Of a DNA stretch of 20,366 nt, positions 15,228 to 20,366 are shown in pieces (position 1 is the first letter of the stretch; each line of letters begins with the position of its first letter). Made by a program: the position numbers and the translations under genes. Where the stretch lies: NCBI GenBank assembly GCA_964543125.1, contig CAZIWX010000043.1, positions 1 to 20,366 on the forward strand. Reading direction: 5' to 3'. Below the pieces are notes generated by a model. That model made no database searches, had not been told where the DNA came from, and worked only from the letters and a program-made list of their open reading frames with translations. The stretch comes from CAZIWX01 sp964543125. Its GTDB lineage: Bacteria > Fidelibacterota > UBA8477.

Positions 15228-16223
15228 CTAAGAATCGTAAGCCACGATGGGATTGGTCAACTTGCCGAGGCCCTGAATTTCGAGTTCCACGGTATCGCCA
15301 ACCTGGAGCCAGCCGCCGGTATGCTCCGGCTGGAGTTCCAAAATGCAGCCGGTTCCAACCGGTCCGGATCCTATGATGTCACCGGGATAGAGTTCCACAC
15401 CGTCCGAGGCGCGAGCAATCATTTCAGCGAAACTGTAGTGCAAGTCCTGGGCATTGCCCCGTGAAAGCTCCTGTCCGTTCCGGCGGGCAAGCATGGTGAG
15501 ATTGTAACTTTTACCGACCTTTAGATTTTCAAACTCGTCGCGGGTAACGAGGTAGGGTCCGAGGCTGGCGCCGAAGTCCTTGCCCTTGGCGGGTCCCAAT
15601 CCGGCTTTCATTTCCCGGCGTTGCAGATCACGGGCGGACCAGCCGTTGAGAATGGTAAACCCGGCGATATGTTTTTCGGCCGCGGCTACGGAAATGTCGC
15701 GCCCACCCTTTCCGATAATGCAGGCCAGCTCCAGTTCGTAATCGAGTGCAGCCGTCTGTTTGGGCTTCGGCAACGGCCAGTTGTGGCCCAGCAGGGCATT
15801 ATGATTCGAAAAATAGAAGACGGGAAATTCATACCATTCCGGAACCATTTCCAACCCGCGGCGGGACCGGACCGCTTGCACGTGTTGCTCGAAAGCGGAA
15901 AAATCACGAAAACCGGGCGGATCCGGAATGGGTGGACAGATGATCACGTCATCCAGATCCTGGGCTACCGGCCGGCTATTGATGGACAACCCGGTTAAGG
16001 TCAGGGTACTGAAAACTTGATTCAATTTTACTAATAACGGATAATTGAATTCCCATTTCTCCAAAACGATGCGCATGCCGGAGGGCAGATCGATAAAGTC
16101 ATTTTGATTGCGATTATTTTTCAGCCAAAAGGCCGCTCGCATCACATCCACTACCTGTTCCTGACACAGAAAGGCCAGGCGGGGTTCCATCCGGTAGTCC
16201 AGTGTGTATGAAAGAAGTTTCAT
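15228..16223 (-). CDS. Fumarylacetoacetate hydrolase family protein
   Basis: 331 residues of the FAH superfamily, which hydrolyses or decarboxylates beta-diketo acids such as fumarylacetoacetate or acylpyruvates with a divalent metal. The family's metal and catalytic residues are visible: RDFSAFEQHV (D107, H114), LDYELELACIIG (E163, E165), NGWSARDLQ (D199) and KGKDFGASLGPYL (K213/K215). The last segment, DGVELYPGDIIGSGPVGTGC, is the typical late loop. It has the long N-terminal region of the fumarylacetoacetase type, but no other tyrosine-catabolism gene is nearby, so the substrate is undetermined. The ATG at 16223 gives the natural N-terminus MKLLSYTLD although no clear Shine-Dalgarno is seen. 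It heads a two-gene unit with the SGNH protein. Confidence 0.9.
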   Translation of the reverse strand: MKLLSYTLDYRMEPRLAFLCQEQVVDVMRAAFWLKNNRNQNDFIDLPSGMRIVLEKWEFNYPLLVKLNQVFSTLTLTGLSINSRPVAQDLDDVIICPPIPDPPGFRDFSAFEQHVQAVRSRRGLEMVPEWYEFPVFYFSNHNALLGHNWPLPKPKQTAALDYELELACIIGKGGRDISVAAAEKHIAGFTILNGWSARDLQRREMKAGLGPAKGKDFGASLGPYLVTRDEFENLKVGKSYNLTMLARRNGQELSRGNAQDLHYSFAEMIARASDGVELYPGDIIGSGPVGTGCILELQPEHTGGWLQVGDTVELEIQGLGKLTNPIVAYDS

Positions 16224-16421
16224 GCGGTCAATTTAAGACGTTTTTGGAAGAATTGGCAGTGACAAGTTCTAGCTGATCAATGATACGGATTAAGGTTGCA
16301 GAACATTTTTCATGGCCGCCAGGCAAAAGTCATTCTCCTCCGGCAAACCAACCTTGCTAGGCGCCCTGGGGGAGCGCCGGAAATTGTGAATATGGATCAT
16401 TGAATAAATAGGAACGGGTTC

Positions 16422-18278
16422 TTAACGCAATAAGACCAATTTCACCGATTGGGAGAGCTGTCCGGCTTGAACCCGGCAAAAATACAACCCGGAGGCGAGT
16501 GGACGACCGGAATGATCGGTCCTGTTCCACTGTAATTCGTAATTACCGATGGTTTGTTGAGTGTTTACGAGTGTGTTCACTTGACGCCCAAGCTGATCGT
16601 AGATTATTATAGAAACCAGACTATTCTCGGGAATCGTGTAGCGGATTGTTACCGAGGGATTAAATGGATTAGGATAGGGATTCCCAACACTGAAACCTTC
16701 CGGTTTAATCGGATTTGGCTCGGGTTGAATGCCGGTTTGAATATCCGGTGTTTCATAAATTAGCCAGTGACTTGGTTGTGGAGGAGAATCACCCTGCCAA
16801 CCTTGTGCATAAACAATGGATGCTTCCAGTAATCCATCGCCGTCCGTATCACCCAGACCGCCTGACCAGGTTTGTACCGAATCGAGCACCGGACTATGCC
16901 AAAGATGGGATATTTGGGCATCCTGTATTTTAAATAAATATAAAGCGGAAGCTTTATGGCCGGTTGTAACTGGCCAAGTGGTTGGGATCAGGAAATAGTA
17001 GATACCATTATACTCTTTTAATATAACTTGATGGAAACTTCCCACCGGATAAGGCATGGAAGTGGTGTCGATAGCCATGACCTGGAATTGATTTCCAACT
17101 TTCCCCACCAGCATCACCGTAAAAACCACCTGCCAGGGATCAGTGGTAATCAACAGTGGACCCAATGCGAGAATCTCATCGACCCCATCATGATCACTAT
17201 CACAGACTCCTACATAGGCCGGATTGAATGCGTAGGGAAGTGGGATGCTCCGTCTAACAAAGGTGTTATCAGGTAATTTGTCGTAGTAGTAGATGTAGGT
17301 TGTATCCGCCCAATACAAGTTTCCTCTTGAGCCTAAGACAATCTCTTGTTCACCATCGGCATCGATATCACCCGTACGAATATCACTTACGGCGCCATGG
17401 ATATCAATACTGGAATATGCACTGTAGTACACAGATTGATCCAGTGATGTATTATCAAACTCAGATAAATAAATAGCATTTGATCTATCTGAGTCCACAT
17501 AGTTCACGAGTAAATCTGTAATTCCATTCTGATTCAAATCCGAGAAGTCGCGTGAATAAGGTGGATTACCCGGACTCCATAAATCATGATGGATGAGATG
17601 GCCATCTTGGATCTTTAAAATCATACCGTCACTGTTGCTGGTACTGATAAAAGATGATACAGTCCAGATATTTCCATCATTGTAAATATCTGCCCGGGAC
17701 ACCGACTCGGTGGCATACACTGCGGCGCCATCCAGGGTATCAAAAATAGCCAGTTGATTATCTCCGGTGGTTTTCCAGATCCGCATGGTTGCCCAATTTC
17801 CCGGTTGACCCGGAATAACATCGCAAGCCATGACCTCATCAGCGCCGTCCCCGTCCAGGTCATCCATACCATAAAAACGAAAGGAGTACCAACCGGGTGG
17901 ACTGGAAAACATCAGGTTGAAATCCACCGTATTGGGCGGTGGATCGTAGGGATGGATTCTCTCAAGCGATCTACCAGCCAAAGCGGGCGTATTTTTAGTG
18001 ATGATATCTTCCGAACCATCCGTAAATCGAACCATCAGATTTTGATCTATGGTTTTCACCTGGATATCGGCAATAGTTTTATTCTGATACTGTCGGAGTA
18101 TTCCCGCGTATTGAAGATCACCATTGTAATTCAGATTGAGCTTTACGGTGTTTTTGGTCCAGATGACCTGATCGGGATAAAAATCACCATTCCAGTCGAC
18201 CGGGACAAAATTTTCTCCCCCCATACCCAAAAGGCAGAGGGGGAGAATGATCATGATTGCTTTGTTGATTAATGTCAT
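16422..18278 (-). CDS. Secreted FG-GAP/VCBS-type repeat protein with C-terminal sorting domain
   Basis: 618 residues. The N-terminal signal (AIMIILPLCLLGMGG, about 7-21) is followed by a body with calcium-loop-like Asp/Gly motifs spaced through it: WNGDFYPD (29-36), DDLDGDGADE (139-148), DLNQNGITD (247-255), DIDADGEQE (304-312), DSDHDGVDE (360-368) and DTDGDGLLE (477-485). This is the pattern of FG-GAP/VCBS beta-propeller repeats. The last 90 residues (about 528-618) are a sorting domain: GNPYPNPFNPSVTIRY, YDQLGRQV, SGLYFCRVQAG, KLVLLR. Such domains send proteins through type IX secretion or anchor them at the surface. The ATG at 18278 overlaps the TGA of the upstream sorting-domain ORF (ATGA), implying translational coupling. 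The binding target is unknown. Confidence 0.87.
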   Translation of the reverse strand: MTLINKAIMIILPLCLLGMGGENFVPVDWNGDFYPDQVIWTKNTVKLNLNYNGDLQYAGILRQYQNKTIADIQVKTIDQNLMVRFTDGSEDIITKNTPALAGRSLERIHPYDPPPNTVDFNLMFSSPPGWYSFRFYGMDDLDGDGADEVMACDVIPGQPGNWATMRIWKTTGDNQLAIFDTLDGAAVYATESVSRADIYNDGNIWTVSSFISTSNSDGMILKIQDGHLIHHDLWSPGNPPYSRDFSDLNQNGITDLLVNYVDSDRSNAIYLSEFDNTSLDQSVYYSAYSSIDIHGAVSDIRTGDIDADGEQEIVLGSRGNLYWADTTYIYYYDKLPDNTFVRRSIPLPYAFNPAYVGVCDSDHDGVDEILALGPLLITTDPWQVVFTVMLVGKVGNQFQVMAIDTTSMPYPVGSFHQVILKEYNGIYYFLIPTTWPVTTGHKASALYLFKIQDAQISHLWHSPVLDSVQTWSGGLGDTDGDGLLEASIVYAQGWQGDSPPQPSHWLIYETPDIQTGIQPEPNPIKPEGFSVGNPYPNPFNPSVTIRYTIPENSLVSIIIYDQLGRQVNTLVNTQQTIGNYELQWNRTDHSGRPLASGLYFCRVQAGQLSQSVKLVLLR

Positions 18279-18604
18279 TTCGTATAGAGCATTCTTACAA
18301 GTTTGATCTGATTTTTACTTGTCACTTTGCAGAAATACAATCCTGAAGATAATGAACTTCCGGTGTTGCTGGTTGCAAGCCATTGAAATTCGTGTTTCCC
18401 CGACTCGAATATTTTGCTTTCAGAATAAACCAGACGACCCTGGAGATCAAAAATCTCGAACTTGACAAGACCCTTTGCAGGTATTCCAAAAGGAATTGTT
18501 ACCGAGGGATTGAATGGATTTGGGTAAGGATTTTCCACATCGAATTCCGTTATAAGAATCTGATTACTACCTTCTCTAGTCCTTTTATATATACCACCCG
18601 GCAA
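18275..18604 (-). pseudogene. Orphan type IX-like C-terminal sorting domain, passenger missing
   Basis: At most 109 residues, of which about 90 are a full sorting domain (NPYPNPFNPSVTIPFG, FDLQGRLVY, SSGLYFCKV, KLVRMLYTK). It has no signal peptide and no passenger. The only start is a TTG at 18604 without a usable ribosome-binding site. It is in the same reading frame as the beta-propeller gene upstream, separated from it by that gene's TAA (18638-18640) and a TGA (18614-18616). It looks like the tail of a secreted protein that lost its front, or the tail of the propeller protein cut off by nonsense mutations. The DNA around NPFNP is similar to that at 16641-16680 in the next gene, as expected for related domains. 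A functional short adaptor peptide is the less likely alternative. Confidence 0.65.
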
Positions 18605-18637
18605 CCTGCGGACTCATAATCCGTATTCGTACAAAAT

Positions 18638-19777
18638 TTACCTTTTCTCAATTGATTCTAGGCTGGGCGAATAAGGTGCCAATGCATACAAATGCTGGCC
18701 GGATTGGATGAAGATTTTTCCTGCCCCAGCGGATACCTGAAACACATACCCAGCGTCAGGTCCCTGGGTAGAATGAACGATCTCACCTGTATTAGCATTG
18801 ATTACATACAGGGTACCCCCATGAGCTTTATAGACATAGCCATCCCAATAAGCAAATGGACTGGTCTGATCAGTCGTTGGGAGTGTAGTTCGCCAAATCA
18901 CTTGGCCGGTTGTTTTATCTAAAGTGTTCACGCTAGCGGCTCCAGTATAAAATAGAATATTATCATGTATTATGATCTGATAACATCCATAGCTCGAAGT
19001 GCTCCATATCTTCTCGCCTGTTTCCGTATTCAGGGCAACCACCTCACTTCCATTGGCTCCGCCATCTATGGTTCCAGCATAAAGTATTTGTTCCTCTTGC
19101 AGAAGATTCGCTTCTGCAAAACCACCCTGCTCGGTCGAGTATTCCCAAAGCGTGTCCAGATTATCCTTGGAGAAACAGGTAATACTACCAAATAGATTAG
19201 ATCCATGGTACCATGCCGTTCCGCTATACAATTTTGTCCCATTAACAGCCAGCAGCCCAGGGAAATGGTGTACGCCAAGAGAATCAGTGATCATTCCGTC
19301 TTTATTCAATTTCCAAATTGTTTTACTATCATCTAAACGTATGCTCCCAATAAAATAACTTTCACCATCAGTCGTGGTGCGGTATCCGAAACCTCTGTTC
19401 CAGTCCAGCCCGGTCTCCCAGGCCGATGACCCATCTTCAAGATTCAGTCCAAATACTGTACTGGAGCCACTAAATCCGTATAGATTTGATTCATCAAACA
19501 CGAATTGTTCGTGCATAAAGCCTGGTGATGGATATGTGGAGGTCCACTTTATCTCTCCCGAATTAACCCTTACACAATGAATATTGCCGTCGCCAGCGTA
19601 TAGGAGCAGTGAATCGTGAAGAACTGCTGGTGGAGCATACACTGACCAATCGTAACTACCATACTCTTTGTCCCAGATCATTTTTAATGAGTCATTCGGC
19701 GGATTTTTTTCCAAGAGATCACACGCCGAAAGGATAAACACACAAATAAAAAGTGTAATCGGTAAGCAGAAACGCAT
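18638..19777 (-). CDS. PQQ-like beta-propeller repeat lipoprotein
   Basis: About 379 residues. The signal peptide ends in FILSAC (lipidated Cys19 from this start), so a lipoprotein is expected. The body is a series of PQQ/BamB-like blades: repeated phrases of the type hhYAGDGNIHCVRVNSGEIKW, VVALNTETGEKIWSTSS, VNTLDKTTGQVIWRTTL, LYVINANTGEIVHST. Each blade has the A-x-D-x-x-T/S-G-x-x-x-W consensus. No quinoprotein dehydrogenase active-site residues are seen, so a protein-protein scaffold is likelier than an enzyme. The frame can begin at 19789, but I prefer the ATG at 19777: it follows the upstream TAA by one base, has GGTGA five bases before it, and puts Arg next to the initiator. The last residues (SPSLESIEKR) precede 33 bases to the orphan sorting domain. 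Confidence 0.88.
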   Translation of the reverse strand: MRFCLPITLFICVFILSACDLLEKNPPNDSLKMIWDKEYGSYDWSVYAPPAVLHDSLLLYAGDGNIHCVRVNSGEIKWTSTYPSPGFMHEQFVFDESNLYGFSGSSTVFGLNLEDGSSAWETGLDWNRGFGYRTTTDGESYFIGSIRLDDSKTIWKLNKDGMITDSLGVHHFPGLLAVNGTKLYSGTAWYHGSNLFGSITCFSKDNLDTLWEYSTEQGGFAEANLLQEEQILYAGTIDGGANGSEVVALNTETGEKIWSTSSYGCYQIIIHDNILFYTGAASVNTLDKTTGQVIWRTTLPTTDQTSPFAYWDGYVYKAHGGTLYVINANTGEIVHSTQGPDAGYVFQVSAGAGKIFIQSGQHLYALAPYSPSLESIEKR

Positions 19778-19778
19778 T

Positions 19779-20117
19779 TTATTCACCATATTCCAGCGCC
19801 ACTTTTATTGCCCGAGCATTGTCTCTTAAAGGTGTTACAATATCTTGAGCAGGAGTTCCATCTTCTCCGTTATAATTTCGGGTGTAACGAATCATTTCAC
19901 TATGACTCCAGCCACCGTTTGTTGAGATGTCATCATAATACCAATTGTTTTGCCCTGCCATAAGCTCACGATCATTAGGAGCCCAGTCATCATTTGAATG
20001 CCAACGTTCCTGTTTGGGTTGAATTAGGTCATCGTTTTTTTGTGCTACTGTTACTGCATTCGGCGGCATCATCTTCCGTACCGTTTTCTCCTTGAACTCC
20101 TTCTCATATCTTAGCAC
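19779..20117 (-). pseudogene. Transposase N-terminus joined in frame to the tail of an unknown protein
   Basis: The first 26 residues from the GTG at 20117 (LRYEKEFKEKTVRKMMPPNAVTVAQ) are the opening of an IS3-type transposase OrfA (helix-turn-helix part; RYSKEFKE...MMPPNN style). The GTG has AAGGAG eight bases upstream, better than the TTG at 20147 of the longer ORF. After Gln26 (about base 20040) the similarity stops. The helix-turn-helix remainder is absent, and an 86-residue acidic, Trp/Tyr/Asn-rich segment follows (KNDDLIQPKQERWHSNDDW to ALEYGE). I do not recognise it. It ends one base before the propeller ATG, which is typical of a natural gene end. Best reading: a gene upstream of the propeller lost its 5' part to an insertion or deletion and now begins with transposase codons. 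Whether it is translated is unknown. Confidence 0.6.
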
Positions 20118-20175
20118 CTCATCCGCTCCTTTTCGCCCCCCCCTCAATTATAGGATTAATTTAGAGGACACGACA
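20040..20175 (-). mobile_element. Remnant of an IS3-type insertion sequence, left end
   Basis: From about 20175 the minus strand reads TGTCGTGTCCTCTAAATTAA, then a G-run, AAGGAG and the transposase-like frame, which stops being transposase-like near 20040. The end beginning TG fits an IS3-family terminal inverted repeat, but I have not matched it to a named element. The rest of the element, including OrfB, is missing. Confidence 0.45.
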
Positions 20176-20366
20176 TCTTTTCTGACAGAGGGGGCTGGTA
20201 CATGAGCAGAGATAATTCTCCTTGATCCCCTTTCCATTCTGAAGAGGTTCAATCACGGTTAAGCTCAGGATTATAAAAGTAATACTGGAGTTCCTGCAAA
20301 AAAGTGGACAGATAAAGAAGTCATGCTGCCCTGGTTTTTGATTGTTGTAGATAACGGGTTAAAAAC
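20176..20366. other. Non-coding right margin
   Basis: Apart from the possible IS end at 20285-20320 I see no convincing gene here. The short minus-strand frame MTSLSVHFFAG overlaps that motif and is most likely spurious. The region is probably debris of mobile elements at or near a rearrangement point. Confidence 0.5.
20285..20320. mobile_element. Possible second insertion-sequence end
   Basis: CTGGAGTTCCTGCAAAAAAG followed by TGGACAGATAAAGAAG resembles IS3/IS150-group ends, which carry an AAAAAGTGGACA core. It lies 110 bases beyond the first IS end. No transposase ORF is visible between it and the window edge. Suggestive only. Confidence 0.3.

Noticed and set aside
16338..16381. GC-rich inverted repeat (TCCGGC...GCCGGA and GGCGC...GCGCC) as terminator of the FG-GAP gene
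   Set aside because: Stems are short and imperfect, the loop is long and no T-run follows on the minus strand. I saw no convincing terminator in the 16224-16421 gap.
20035..20041. A7 tract as a programmed frameshift site of the transposase
   Set aside because: IS3 frameshifts occur near the end of OrfA, not after 26 codons. The shifted frame tested meets a TGA two codons later.
1..20366. CRISPR arrays, restriction-modification or abortive-infection systems
   Set aside because: No spaced direct repeats, methyltransferase motifs or defence-type nuclease genes were seen. The only helicase-nuclease fits the housekeeping AddAB family.

Overview
The window is a gene-dense bacterial segment with every supported gene on the minus strand. 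Two secreted-type proteins end in the YPNPFNPS...SGLYFCRV C-terminal sorting domain (type IX secretion / FlgD-like Ig fold). Together with several lipoproteins, this points to the Fibrobacterota-Chlorobi-Bacteroidota supergroup, and a Marinimicrobia- or Calditrichota-like genome is my best guess. That is inference from protein style; there is no rRNA to confirm it.

Reading down the minus strand (right to left). 20366-20040: mobile-element remnants. 20117-16422: a tightly packed group of a transposase-fragment chimera, a PQQ-like beta-propeller lipoprotein, an orphan C-terminal sorting domain and an FG-GAP/VCBS-type secreted protein. 16223-14409: a fumarylacetoacetate-hydrolase family enzyme and an SGNH hydrolase-like protein. 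14392-14064: a small tRNA unit with a good sigma-70 promoter, tRNA-His(GTG), tRNA-Glu(TTC) and a strong terminator. 13899-12682: an NlpC/P60 lipoprotein with a barrel-like C-terminal half. 12664-12530: two intergenic palindromic elements. 12425-3155: a four-gene operon of a 2125-residue helicase-nuclease, a 69-residue membrane protein, a membrane-anchored glycerophosphodiester phosphodiesterase and an M28 metallopeptidase lipoprotein with a PDZ domain. It ends at a 13-bp hairpin. 2981-79: a MarC-family membrane protein, an ADP-ribose-pyrophosphatase-type Nudix hydrolase, ElbB, and a LON-substrate-binding-domain protein that appears to start at a non-standard CTG.

The outstanding feature is the 2125-residue ORF. 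Its first half (about 1-1180) is a complete AddA (UvrD-like motor plus PD-(D/E)XK nuclease). Its second half (about 1185-2125) is a complete AddB (degenerate motor, second nuclease, and four cysteines spaced as in the AddB iron-sulfur cluster). The two subunits of the recombinational DNA end-processing enzyme, normally separate proteins, are therefore one polypeptide in A-B order. The other notable region is the right end. There a transposase N-terminus has been joined in frame to the tail of an unrelated gene, and a stand-alone sorting domain sits in the same frame as the propeller gene, behind two stop codons. Several starts were moved from the longest ORF using ribosome-binding sites and neighbour stops; these are noted per gene.
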